From contig NZ_BMXK01000006.1 of the NCBI RefSeq assembly GCF_014651715.1, positions 80,710 to 144,709 of the forward strand: a DNA stretch of 64,000 bases, written 5' to 3'. Every line of letters begins with the position of its first letter. Position 1 is the stretch's first letter. Positions 25,186 through 32,746 of this stretch are shown here, piece by piece. The notes beneath the pieces were generated by a model. The model did no database searches and had not been told where the DNA came from. It saw only the letters and a list, made by a program, of their open reading frames with translations. The stretch comes from Zhihengliuella salsuginis. Its GTDB lineage: Bacteria > Actinomycetota > Actinomycetes > Actinomycetales > Micrococcaceae. The translations under genes were made by a program, and so were the position numbers.

Positions 25186-25977
25186 TTCGAATGGTCCGGC
25201 ATCGGCCCGGCGGGCGAACTCGCGGAGGCGGGCGTCGACGTCGTGCTCGATTCGCCGCAGGTCGGCAAGAACCTGCACGACCACCTGCTCGCGCCCGTGA
25301 TCGGGGCGACCACGCGGGACATCCCGCTGCCGCCGGCCGGCACGTCGGTGTCGCAGACGCACCTCTTCGCGAAGTCGACCCCGGAGAAGACTGTGCCGGA
25401 CACGCAGCCGATCTTCTTCGCCGTCCCCATGTACTCGCCGGGCATGGAGCCCGTGGACGGGCCGGCGTTCACGCTGCACTCCGGCATCGTCTCGCCGAAG
25501 AGCCGCGGAGAGATCCGCCTCACCGGGCCGGGGCTGGACGACGCCGTGAGCATCGACCTCGGCGCGCTCAGCGAGGCCGAGGACCTGGACTCGTTCCTGT
25601 TCTCCCTCAAGCAGTGCCGCGACATCATGGCCCAGCCCGCGCTCGCCGACGGGTGGGGCACCCGCGAGGTGTACCCGGGGCCGGACGTGCAGACGGACGA
25701 CGAGCTGGTCGACTACATCCGCAACAACGCGGTCACCTACCACCACCAGGTGGGCACGTGCCGGATGGGCTCGGACGACGACGCCGTGGTGGACCCGCGC
25801 CTGAACCTCAAGGGGGTTGCGTCGCTGAGCGTGATCGACGCGTCCATCATGCCGACGATCACGACCGGCAACACGAACGCGCCGTCGATCCTCATCGGGG
25901 AGAAAGGCGCTGGGTTCCTGCTCGAGGAGCTGGGGCTGAGTGCGGACGCCGGGGCCGAGCAGGTGGCGACCGCGTAG
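25186..25977 (+). pseudogene. betA: Truncated GMC oxidoreductase (choline dehydrogenase-like), C-terminal part
   Basis: In frame from about 25186 the sequence matches the middle and C-terminal part of GMC flavoenzymes: LFEWSGIGPAGELAEAGVDV, then QVGKNLHDHL. The catalytic His lies in YHHQVGTCRMG and the catalytic Asn in TTGNTNAPSI. The N-terminal FAD-binding half (GxGxxG and onward, about 250 residues) is missing. The frame is open only from 25117 and has no plausible start before GTG 25243. The break coincides with the edge of the lower-GC sugar operon. It is read as choline dehydrogenase because betC lies on the other side; another alcohol dehydrogenase of the family is possible. Confidence 0.82.
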
Positions 25978-25990
25978 CCGCGCGGTCCGT

Positions 25991-26079
25991 GCGAGTCGTC
26001 GCTGGGCGTTCGCCTGCTTGCGCGAGTCGTCGCTGACGGTCGAGAATCCCGGAAATCAGCGCAGTGAGCGACGACCCGC
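25991..26079. repeat. Dispersed repeat, copy B: two GAGTCGTCGC units and a 13-bp hairpin
   Basis: GCGAGTCGTCGCT occurs at 25991-26003 and 26022-26034 (period 31). The second copy faces the complementary arm AGCGACGACCCGC at 26067-26079 (12 of 13 pair) across a 32-base loop that contains AATCCCGGAAATCAGCGCAGT. The same units and a similar tail occur at 16998-17113. This copy begins within 20 bases of the end of the truncated betA-like gene. Confidence 0.75.
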
Positions 26080-26109
26080 AGTGCGGCGACCGCAGTGGGC
26101 GACGGCTGG

Positions 26110-26205
26110 CGCAGCGGCGTCGTACTTCCCCGTGGCGACGTGCTTCAGAATCGACTCGATGACGTGCGCGTTGTAGCTGACGCCGAGCTGGATCGGGACT
26201 GGAGA
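26110..26205 (-). pseudogene. Relic of the LLM monooxygenase 3' end (partial duplication)
   Basis: The minus strand reads QLGVSYNAHVIESILKHVA, nearly identical to the C-terminus of the LLM oxidoreductase encoded at 28678-29706 (QLGVDYNAHVIESILTHVA). Over 51 bases (compare 28710-28760) only about four differ. Similarity continues past the stop codon of the intact gene into its downstream flank, with roughly 25 bases around the stop deleted. There is no start and the fragment is not expressed as such. Confidence 0.75.
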
Positions 26206-26262
26206 TCATGCTCCACAGCAGCGACGCCTGCACGTGCTGCGTCCGCCCGCCGGCCGACTATG

Positions 26263-26294
26263 TAGACAGGCATACTAGTTAGCGGTACTGTCTA
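26263..26294 (+). promoter_or_regulatory. PadR operator and promoter
   Basis: TAGACAG (26263-26269) and CTGTCTA (26288-26294) form a perfect 7-bp inverted repeat with 25-base centre spacing. A -10-like TACTGT (26286-26291) lies seven bases before ATG 26298, so the padR mRNA may be leaderless and the repressor would cover its own promoter. Confidence 0.6.
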
Positions 26295-26297
26295 GTC

Positions 26298-26672
26298 ATG
26301 CCGGAAAACGAACAGCCTTGGCCCAGCGAGTGGATGCGCGGCGTGCTCGGCGCGTGCGTGCTCCGCACGCTGTCCGACGGGCCGATCTACGGGTACTCGA
26401 TCGCGCAGCGTCTGGCCGAGGCGGGTCTCGGAACAGTGAAGGGCGGCACGCTTTATCCGCTGCTGACGCGGCTCGAAAAGGCCGGCTGGGTGACCGCCGA
26501 GTGGCGTGCCGGCGACGGCGGCCCGGGACGGAAGTACTACCTCCTGACCGATGAGGGCGTCGCCGAGCTTGCGTCCCTCTCACTGCAGTGGGCCCGGTTC
26601 GCCGACCTCACCCGAGACTTCATGGCCGCCGACGGGCGCCGATCCGCAACGACTTCAGAGGAGGAGTCATGA
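26298..26672 (+). CDS. PadR-family transcriptional regulator
   Basis: The 124-residue winged-helix protein shows the PadR pattern RTLSDGPIYGYSIAQRLAEA (about residues 24-43), then KGGTLYPLLTRLEKAGWV and the beta-wing GRKYYLLTDEG. PadR proteins repress membrane-stress or multidrug genes. Here the next gene, overlapping by ATGA, encodes a HAAS-type membrane protein, the usual partner. A perfect inverted repeat flanks the promoter. No RBS precedes ATG 26298, in line with a leaderless start. Confidence 0.9.
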   Translation: MPENEQPWPSEWMRGVLGACVLRTLSDGPIYGYSIAQRLAEAGLGTVKGGTLYPLLTRLEKAGWVTAEWRAGDGGPGRKYYLLTDEGVAELASLSLQWARFADLTRDFMAADGRRSATTSEEES

Positions 26673-27454
26673 GACTTCCGACCAAGATCAGCAACCGCCC
26701 GCGTTCGGCCTCGCTGGAGGAGCAGTTCGCTCCGAACGTGGACAGGAAGTGGGCTGGGGACCTGCTCCTCGAGATGCGGATGCAGGGGGTCGACGGTGCA
26801 CGCATCGGCAGTGTGCTCGCGGAGGTCGACTCTCACTGCGCTGAGAGCGGCGAATCCGCCCAGAGCGCCTTCGGCGATCCGGCCGTCTACGCGGCGAGCC
26901 TCGACCTGCCATCAAATACCCACATGACGCGCGACATGTTGCGTGCCGTCTTCCCGGTCATGGTTCAACTGGTGGGCATGCTCCTGATCCTCTGGAGTTT
27001 TACCGACTGGCGCCGTGGTGAACCGTTCGAACTCACGGCCGGCAGCGTGCTCCTGGCCGCGGTTCTGGTCGGCGAGATCGCTCTGCTGGCGCTCTGCGCG
27101 CAGCGCGTTGTGCGGTTCGTCGTGAAGCGTCCCGTATGGTCGGTGGTCGTCTTCATGGTGCACACCGGGATTCTCGCTGTGCCCGCAGTGCTGTGGACTA
27201 CTTCCGTGGCCGAGTTTCAGCCGATGTGGGGTCTCGGCGTTGGAACTGCCGCGATGGCAGCCGGAATCGGGTGGGAGTTCATCGCCCGCGCCGGCACGCA
27301 GACGCCGGACGATCCCATCGAGTCCCCGTTCGACGACGGTGGATCCAGCCGTGAACCCGGGGGCCGGGGGAAGGCCCTCAAAGTCCTTCTCACATTCCAG
27401 ACTCCGATCGTCACCGCCCTGTTCCTGGTCATCACGTGGTGGTTCACCCGCTGA
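26669..27454 (+). CDS. PadR-associated HAAS-domain membrane protein
   Basis: The 261-residue protein has an N-terminal cytoplasmic helical domain of HAAS/DUF1700 type (LLLEMRMQGVDGARIGSVLA to FGDPAVYAASL, about residues 28-72) followed by five or six membrane helices. HAAS domains accompany PadR regulators and are thought to sense or transduce membrane signals. ATG 26669 overlaps the padR stop by four bases and has GAGGAG upstream; earlier in-frame starts lie inside padR and lack support. Confidence 0.8.
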   Translation: MRLPTKISNRPRSASLEEQFAPNVDRKWAGDLLLEMRMQGVDGARIGSVLAEVDSHCAESGESAQSAFGDPAVYAASLDLPSNTHMTRDMLRAVFPVMVQLVGMLLILWSFTDWRRGEPFELTAGSVLLAAVLVGEIALLALCAQRVVRFVVKRPVWSVVVFMVHTGILAVPAVLWTTSVAEFQPMWGLGVGTAAMAAGIGWEFIARAGTQTPDDPIESPFDDGGSSREPGGRGKALKVLLTFQTPIVTALFLVITWWFTR

Positions 27455-27580
27455 AAACGGCGCCAGTTGGTGTCCGGCTGCGCGGCACGAAGCCGGGTAA
27501 GCCGTGCCGGTTCGCCGTAAGCACCATGGACTTTGCACTGGGAGATGCTGTCAGCGTGAGTGAAGGCCTCGTACCTCGCC

Positions 27581-27866
27581 TTACGCGGGTGGCAGCAGCT
27601 GGTTGGTGACCCAGCGGTCGACTTGGCGCTGCGAGCGCAGGCGGATCACGCGGGGGGCGTGGTCGTGAAGAACGGAAGGTCCAGCCAGACCATGTGGTCC
27701 GCCCGTTCGGCCAGTAGCGGCCGTGGAACAGCGCGTCGATTTCGGTGTGTGCTGCGCCGAGCACCTGAGCGATTCGGGTGGCGAGCGCCGTCTTGCCCGC
27801 GCCGGAAACGCCCGCGACGACGATGCGCCGCGGCCTCAGCGGGAGGGGATCATCGGCGCTCAGCAC
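27581..27866 (-). pseudogene. Decayed P-loop nucleoside/adenylate kinase-like gene
   Basis: The N-terminus is good: RRIVVAGVSGAGKTALATRI (Walker A) and TEIDALFHG, as in FlaR/topology-modulation type kinases. After that the frame breaks. The normal VWLDLPF segment appears only in a second frame and the C-terminal RVIRLRSQRQVDRW only in a third, ending at 27581, with about 30 and 60 or more residues missing between them. At least two deletions have therefore removed the middle of the gene. It would start at GTG 27866. Confidence 0.75.
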
Positions 27867-27903
27867 CTGCCCGACGCTACCCGTCCCGCCTTGCGTGAGG
27901 GGA

Positions 27904-27953
27904 GTTACTCATAAGTGAGGGCGCGAGTTTATGCGTAACTGAGTTACTCATAA
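27904..27953. promoter_or_regulatory. Orphan operator: TTACTCATAA repeats
   Basis: TTACTCATAA occurs at 27904-27913 and 27944-27953. The second copy is the right arm of an inverted repeat with TTATGCGTAA at 27929-27938 (9 of 10 match). No intact gene starts on either side within 80 bases; the nearest are the kinase pseudogene and the end of parE. It looks like a regulatory site left behind by gene loss. The rest of 27455-28042 holds only the pseudogene. Confidence 0.5.
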
Positions 27954-28042
27954 TGCGAATCGCTGACGAGGGTGTTCGGTGCTCTCCTCGCCGCTGGGCC
28001 ACGGAGAACTACCTCTTCGGTGCGGGGATGGCGTGAAGGCGT

Positions 28043-28333
28043 CTACAGGTGACGGGTCGGATCCATCTTCTGGTGGAGGACTCGGATGACATCGATGTGA
28101 TCGACCTGCTCCAAGAAGAAGATGAGATGGCTGCCTATTGCGTATCGCAGATAACCCGCGCGTATCTCGTCTGCGGGGCGGGCGAGAGAGGGTTCCACTG
28201 CGATCCGTTCCAAGGCAGTTTGCAGGTCGCGGATGTAAGTCTCGGCCTGGCGGGCATCCCATTGTTCTTCGGTGTAGTCCCAAATTTTTGACAGGTCTGC
28301 TTGTGCCGCTGGAGAAAGTCGGTAGCGCGTCAC
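28043..28333 (-). CDS. parE: ParE/RelE-family toxin
   Basis: The 96-residue protein begins YRLSPAAQADLSKIWDYTEE, the classical ParE start. It continues with RPADEIRAGYLRYAIGSHLIFF and ends IDVIRVLHQKMDP, where the last strand and histidine are typical of ParE. It probably inhibits gyrase, though substrate cannot be proved from sequence. Its ATG overlaps the parD stop as ATGA, so both come from one mRNA. Confidence 0.92.
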   Translation of the reverse strand: MTRYRLSPAAQADLSKIWDYTEEQWDARQAETYIRDLQTALERIAVEPSLARPADEIRAGYLRYAIGSHLIFFLEQVDHIDVIRVLHQKMDPTRHL

Positions 28334-28563
28334 GACTTCTTGGACGCGATGAAAGCGTCGAAGTTGAACTCCTCGGGATCGCCGCTCTGTTCGCCAGCGA
28401 CGAGTGCAGATCGCAGAGCGGCCATCTGCGTCTCCTGGTCTTCGAGGAGACGGAGGCCAGCGCGAACTACCTCACTCGCCGACCGGAATCGTCCCGAGGC
28501 GACCTCGTGCGTGAGGAAATCCGTGAAGTGTTCATCGAGGCTGATGGAGGTGTTGGATGCCAT
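28330..28563 (-). CDS. parD: ParD-family antitoxin
   Basis: The 77-residue protein has an N-terminal ribbon-helix-helix (SISLDEHFTDFLTHEVASGR, then SASEVVRAGLRLLEDQE), which binds its own operator, and an acidic tail that neutralises ParE. ATG 28563 is chosen because a -10 TATTAT lies six bases upstream on the coding strand, which gives a leaderless mRNA. The longer ORF start would lie upstream of the promoter and inside the operator. Confidence 0.92.
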   Translation of the reverse strand: MASNTSISLDEHFTDFLTHEVASGRFRSASEVVRAGLRLLEDQETQMAALRSALVAGEQSGDPEEFNFDAFIASKKS

Positions 28564-28569
28564 GAAGCG

Positions 28570-28588
28570 ATAATACCAATTATTGGTA
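28570..28588 (-). promoter_or_regulatory. ParDE operator and -10 element
   Basis: TACCAA-TTA-TTGGTA (28574-28588) is a perfect 6-bp inverted repeat. It overlaps the -10 hexamer TATTAT (minus strand, 28570-28575) that sits six bases before the parD ATG. This is the expected arrangement for ParD autorepression. Confidence 0.65.
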
Positions 28589-28677
28589 AAGAGGTGTATG
28601 GGTGCGGCCGCCACGCACCCCGGGCGTAGAGCCCGCGGCAGGTGCGCGGCGGCGTCGTCGTACTACCGCGTGGCGCG

Positions 28678-29706
28678 TCAGCGCCAGCCGAGCTGCGGCG
28701 CGACGTGCGTCAGGATCGACTCGATGACGTGCGCGTTGTAGTCGACGCCGAGCTGGTTCGGGACCGTGAGCAGGAGGGTGTCGGCCGCGGCGATGGCTTC
28801 GTCCTCCGCCAGCTTGGCCGCGAGCTCGTCCGGGGCGCCCGCGTAGGAGCGGCCGAAGACGGCGCGCGTCTTCTCGTCGATGTTGCCGACCTGGTCGGAG
28901 CTGTAGCGGTCGCGGCCGAAGTACTGCCAGTCGCGCTCGTCCGTGAGGGCGAAGATGCTGCGGCTGACCGAGACGCGCGGCTCGCGCGCGTGGCCCGCCT
29001 CCTTCCACGCCTGCCGGTAGACCTCGATCTGCTCGGCCTGCTGGACGTGGAACGGCTTGCCGTTCTCGTCGTCCTTCAGCGTGGAGGACTGCAGGTTCAT
29101 GCCCAGCTTCGCGGCCCACTTGGCGGTCGCCGTGGAGCCGGAGCCCCACCAGAGCCGCTCCCGCAGACCGGCCGAATGCGGCTCGACGCGGAGCAGGCCG
29201 GGCGGGTTCGGGAACATCGGGCGCGGGTTCGGTTCCGCGAAGCCCTCGCCGGTCAGGACCTCGAGCAGGCGCTCCGTGTGGGCGCGGCCCATGTCGGCAT
29301 CCGACTGGCCCTCGGCCGGTTCGAAGCCGAAGTGGCGCCAGCCGTCGATGACCTGCTCGGGTGAGCCGCGGCTGAGGCCGAGCTGCAGGCGGCCGCCCGA
29401 GATAAGGTCCGCGGCGCCCGCGTCCTCCGCCATGTAGAGCGGGTTCTCGTAGCGCATGTCGATCACGCCGGTGCCGATCTCGATCCTGCTGGTCTTCGCG
29501 CCGATCGCGGAGAGCAGCGGGAACGGAGAGGCGTACTGCTGGGCGAAGTGGTGGACGCGGAAGTACGCGCCGTCCGCACCGAGCTCCTCGGCGGCGACCG
29601 CGAGGTCGATCGCCTGCAGGAGCGCGTCGGAGGCGCTGCGCGTCGCGGAGTGGGGCGAGTCGGTCCAGTGACCGAAGGACAGGAAGCCGATGTTTTTCAC
29701 GCTCAC
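28678..29706 (-). CDS. LLM-class flavin-dependent oxidoreductase
   Basis: This 342-residue luciferase-like TIM-barrel protein (bacterial luciferase family, F420 or FMN dependent) opens VKNIGFLSFGHWTDSP. It has AVAAEELGADGAYFRVHHFA, RIEIGTGVIDMRYENPLYMAEDAG and LLLTVPNQLGV near the end. GTG 29706 is supported by GGGGTGG five bases upstream; GTG 29700 is the alternative. The substrate is unknown. Its 3' end is duplicated as a relic at 26110-26205. Confidence 0.88.
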   Translation of the reverse strand: MSVKNIGFLSFGHWTDSPHSATRSASDALLQAIDLAVAAEELGADGAYFRVHHFAQQYASPFPLLSAIGAKTSRIEIGTGVIDMRYENPLYMAEDAGAADLISGGRLQLGLSRGSPEQVIDGWRHFGFEPAEGQSDADMGRAHTERLLEVLTGEGFAEPNPRPMFPNPPGLLRVEPHSAGLRERLWWGSGSTATAKWAAKLGMNLQSSTLKDDENGKPFHVQQAEQIEVYRQAWKEAGHAREPRVSVSRSIFALTDERDWQYFGRDRYSSDQVGNIDEKTRAVFGRSYAGAPDELAAKLAEDEAIAAADTLLLTVPNQLGVDYNAHVIESILTHVAPQLGWR

Positions 29707-29808
29707 GTCAACCACCCCGGATGCCCTGATATTCCGGACCTGGCGACGCCGAAGGCGTCCTGCTTCGCCACGGTTTGGGACGGCCCGCGAAAAAACTTCG
29801 CGATTCCT

Positions 29809-29837
29809 CCAATCCGATATCGCCCCCGCTCCGAATT
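29809..29837 (+). promoter_or_regulatory. Candidate SigK-type promoter
   Basis: CCAATCC (29809-29815) and CCGAATT (29831-29837) are separated by 15 bases. They resemble the reported mycobacterial SigK pair CCATCC / CCGAAT, which is usually spaced 16-17. It would serve the DUF4383 gene and possibly, by read-through, the Fas1 gene. The match and spacing are imperfect. Confidence 0.4.
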
Positions 29838-29889
29838 GTTCATGTGACCGCACAACGGCGGTGACGACACATCGACAAAGGAGCACACG

Positions 29890-30345
29890 ATGAACAGTTC
29901 CGCAGCTCAGGTGACACGGCGGTCCGCAGTTGCTCTCGCAGCACGCACCGTCGGTGTGGTCTTCCTGCTGGTGGGCGTTCTGGGATTCGTTCCCGGCATC
30001 ACGAGCAATATCGGCGACCTCTCGTTCGCCTCCCACCACTCCGAGGCCATGCTTCTGGGCCTCTTCCAGGTCTCCGTGCTCCACAACGTGGTGCACCTGC
30101 TCTTCGGCGTACTGGGCATCGCTGCCGGCCGGAGCGGCAAGGGGGCCATCCGCTTCCTCGTGTGGGGCGGCGTCGTCTACCTGGTCCTCGGCGTCTACGG
30201 CGTCCTGGTCCCGCACGGCAGCCCCGCCAACTTCGTTCCGGTCAACGGCGCCGACAACGTCCTGCACTTCGGACTCGGCATCGGCATGATCGCCCTCGGA
30301 CTCATCCTCGGGCGCCGGAACAACCTCCACGCCGCCACGGCCTGA
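29890..30345 (+). CDS. DUF4383 membrane protein
   Basis: This 151-residue protein has four membrane helices and the DUF4383 signature [20 protein letters not shown] in the second. The final helices contain [20 protein letters not shown]. Its function is unknown; relatives are often near stress sigma factors in actinobacteria. AAAGGAG precedes ATG 29890 by eight bases. A strong hairpin follows, then the Fas1 lipoprotein, with which it may share SigK control. Confidence 0.85.
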   Translation: MNSSAAQVTRRSAVALAARTVGVVFLLVGVLGFVPGITSNIGDLSFASHHSEAMLLGLFQVSVLHNVVHLLFGVLGIAAGRSGKGAIRFLVWGGVVYLVLGVYGVLVPHGSPANFVPVNGADNVLHFGLGIGMIALGLILGRRNNLHAATA

Positions 30346-30356
30346 GGTCCCACACG

Positions 30357-30387
30357 CGGGCGCCGTCCGCAGCACGGACGGCGCCCG
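30357..30387 (+). terminator. Hairpin between DUF4383 and Fas1 genes
   Basis: CGGGCGCCGTCCG and its exact complement form a 13-bp stem with a 5-base loop, 12 bases after the DUF4383 stop. No T-run follows. It could terminate or attenuate read-through into the Fas1 gene. Confidence 0.7.
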
Positions 30388-30436
30388 TCGAGAAACTCCA
30401 ACCAGCCAACGCTCGACACACATCAAGGAGAACATC

Positions 30437-31111
30437 ATGAAAACGAACCGGATTCTTCCCATCTTCGGCGTCCTCGCCACCGCCACCTTCGCCCTCGCCG
30501 CCTGTTCCGGCGGCGGCACCTCGGAAGAGGCGCCCGAGTCCAGCCCGATGGAGTCGCCGATGAGTTCGTCGGCCCCGGCCTCGGAAGAGGCCGAGATGAT
30601 GGACCCGGCCGCGAACCTCGTCGGCCCGGGCTGCGCGGCCTACGCCGAGCAGGTCCCCGAGGGCGACGGATCGGTCGCGGGCATGGCCCAGGACCCGGTC
30701 GCCGTCGCGGCCTCGAACAACCCGCTGCTGACGACGCTGACCGCGGCCGTCTCCGGCGAGCTGAACCCGGACGTCAACCTCGTGGACACGCTCAACAGCG
30801 ATGAGTTCACGGTCTTCGCCCCGGTCGACGACGCCTTCGGCGCCATCCCCGAGGAGGACCTGAACGCCGTCGTCAGCGACGCGGACACCCTCACCAGTGT
30901 CCTGACGTACCACGTGGTGCCCGGACAGATCACGCCTGACGAGATCGCCGGCGAGCAGACCACCGTCCAGGGTGGCACCGTCGAGGTCGCAGGCGAAGGC
31001 GACGAGCTCACGGTCAACGGGGCCAACGTCATCTGCGGCGGCGTCCAGACCGCCAACGCCACCGTGTACCTCGTGGACGAGGTCCTGATGCCGGCGGCGG
31101 ACGAGAAGTAG
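30437..31111 (+). CDS. Fasciclin (FAS1) domain lipoprotein, MPT70/MPT83-like
   Basis: The 224-residue protein has a lipoprotein signal ending LAAC, then a Ser/Glu/Met-rich linker (about residues 25-55). A single FAS1 domain (about 70-222) follows, with [30 protein letters not shown] and [10 protein letters not shown]. In Mycobacterium the similar secreted proteins MPT70 and MPT83 are the main SigK targets. Here the protein lies immediately before sigK-rskA. It would be anchored on the outer face of the membrane. AAGGAG precedes the ATG by six bases. Confidence 0.9.
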   Translation: MKTNRILPIFGVLATATFALAACSGGGTSEEAPESSPMESPMSSSAPASEEAEMMDPAANLVGPGCAAYAEQVPEGDGSVAGMAQDPVAVAASNNPLLTTLTAAVSGELNPDVNLVDTLNSDEFTVFAPVDDAFGAIPEEDLNAVVSDADTLTSVLTYHVVPGQITPDEIAGEQTTVQGGTVEVAGEGDELTVNGANVICGGVQTANATVYLVDEVLMPAADEK

Positions 31112-31125
31112 GAGCCCGCAGACGG

Positions 31126-31159
31126 CACGGGTCCCGGAGTTCGCACTCCGGGACCCGTG
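31126..31159 (+). terminator. Terminator of the Fas1 gene
   Basis: CACGGGTCCCGGAGT (31126-31140) and its exact complement (31145-31159) form a 15-bp stem closed by a TCGC tetraloop, 14 bases after the stop codon. Confidence 0.8.
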
Positions 31160-31224
31160 GTCTCCGCCCGGATCGAATGTGAACTGGGCGACACGGGCGA
31201 AAGCGTAGAGGGGGTCGGACCGGC

Positions 31225-31833
31225 ATGAAGGCCTCATATGGAACTATGGGGGTAATGAAACTGCCCGGCACTGCGCGGAACGAATCCGAGCCCGCGACGT
31301 TGAACGATCTTCTCGCCCGAGTTGCCCTCGGCGACGAAGACGCCTTCGAAGCGCTCTACGACGACTCCGCCTCTCTGGTCTTCGGCCTGATCAAGCGGGT
31401 CGTCCGCGACCCGGATCTCAGCGAGGAAGTTCTCCAAGAAGTCTTCGTCGAGGTCTGGCAGCACGCGACGCGCTACGACGCCGATCGGGGTTCCGCCCGA
31501 TCCTGGATCTGCACGGTGGCCCACCGCCGGGCCGTCGACAAGGTCCGTGCGACGGTCTCGAGCACCAAGCGGGACCTCGCCCAGGGCATCAAGGAGTTCC
31601 AGGAGTCCACAGACGACGTCGCAGACATCGCCGTCCTGAGGGCCGACGTCGACCGCGTGCTCAAAGCGCTGGAGACACTCACTGAAATGCAGCGGGACGC
31701 GATCCGGCTGGCCTATTACGGGGGATACACGCACCGGGAGGTGGCGACCCTGCTTCAGGTACCGCTGGGAACCGTGAAAACCCGCATACGCGACGGAATG
31801 ATCATACTGAGAGACAGGCTGGGGGTGGCGTAA
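31225..31833 (+). CDS. sigK: RNA polymerase sigma factor SigK (ECF type)
   Basis: The protein has region 2 (about residues 27-95, DAFEALYDDSASLVFGLIKR and RSWICTVAHRRAVDKVRA) and region 4 (about 150-198, LAYYGGYTHREVATLLQVPLG, then TVKTRIRDG), matching actinobacterial SigK. The next gene is its anti-sigma factor RskA, overlapping by one base (TAATG). The Fas1 gene just upstream is the expected regulon member. ATG 31225 has GAGGGGG ten bases upstream; ATG 31255 (MKLPG) with GGGGGT nearby is equally plausible. Confidence 0.9.
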   Translation: MKASYGTMGVMKLPGTARNESEPATLNDLLARVALGDEDAFEALYDDSASLVFGLIKRVVRDPDLSEEVLQEVFVEVWQHATRYDADRGSARSWICTVAHRRAVDKVRATVSSTKRDLAQGIKEFQESTDDVADIAVLRADVDRVLKALETLTEMQRDAIRLAYYGGYTHREVATLLQVPLGTVKTRIRDGMIILRDRLGVA

Positions 31834-32702
31834 TGAGCGATCACAAGCATTCATCGACAGGCGCATGGGCCCTCAACGCCCTCGAAGACGCCGAACGCGC
31901 CGAAGTGGAGGCGTACCTCGAGGAGAACCCCGAGGCCGCCGAAGAAGCCCGCAGCCTCGCCGAAACGGCCACGCATCTCGCCGCCGCCGCCGGAGCCGAG
32001 ACCCCGCCGCCACGGGCCAAACGCGACATCATGGCGGCCATCAAGCAGACGCGGCAACTGCCGCCGACGCCGCAGGAGCCCGAGCAGGAGGAGTCGGCCC
32101 CCGCGCCGGCCCCGACCGTTCAGGCGGCCGAGCCGGCCCCCGCCGAGGAGCGGGAGGCCGAGGCAGAGCAGGAAGCTGCCGACGCCGACGTCGTCTCCCT
32201 GGATGCGTTCCGCCGCAAGCAGCAGAGCACCCGGATCCTGGCCGCCGCGGCGACCGTCCTGCTTCTCTCCTCAGGGGTGCTGACCGGGGTCGTCATGGTC
32301 CAGCAGAACGAGCTGGACGAGACCAAGACGCAGTTGGCCCAGGCCACCCGCTACCAGCAGTCGGTCGGGCAGATCATGACCGCCTCCGACGCCAAGATGA
32401 CCAATGCCCCGTCCTCGAGCGGCGGCACGATCCATCTGAGCTACTCCACGGAGGAGGGCATGATGGTCCTCGCCTCCTCCAACCTCCCCGAACTCCCCGA
32501 GGGGCGCGGCTACGAACTGTGGCTGATCTCGGAAGACGGGGCAGCCCCCGCCGGCATGCTCACCGAGCAGGAAGCCTCCGGCGACGAACCGAAAATCCTC
32601 GAGGGGCCCATGGAGGGCATCACCCACATCGGCATCACTGTCGAGCCCGCGACCGGATCAGAGCAACCGACCACCGATCCGATAGTGCTCAGCGAACTCT
32701 AG
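31833..32702 (+). CDS. rskA: Regulator of SigK (anti-sigma-K factor RskA)
   Basis: This 289-residue protein starts with the RskA N-terminal sigma-binding segment (TGAWALNALEDAERAEVEAY). An Ala/Glu/Pro-rich cytoplasmic linker follows, then one membrane helix (about residues 133-153, ILAAAATVLLLSSGVLTGVV). The extracytoplasmic domain has RGYELWLISEDGAAPAGML and ITVEPATGS. RskA holds SigK at the membrane until regulated proteolysis frees it. Its stalk is longer and more Glu-rich than in mycobacteria. Confidence 0.92.
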   Translation: MSDHKHSSTGAWALNALEDAERAEVEAYLEENPEAAEEARSLAETATHLAAAAGAETPPPRAKRDIMAAIKQTRQLPPTPQEPEQEESAPAPAPTVQAAEPAPAEEREAEAEQEAADADVVSLDAFRRKQQSTRILAAAATVLLLSSGVLTGVVMVQQNELDETKTQLAQATRYQQSVGQIMTASDAKMTNAPSSSGGTIHLSYSTEEGMMVLASSNLPELPEGRGYELWLISEDGAAPAGMLTEQEASGDEPKILEGPMEGITHIGITVEPATGSEQPTTDPIVLSEL

Positions 32703-32746
32703 TCCGCACCGGTGCCGACCCACTGACATCAAAAGGGGTCATCGAA

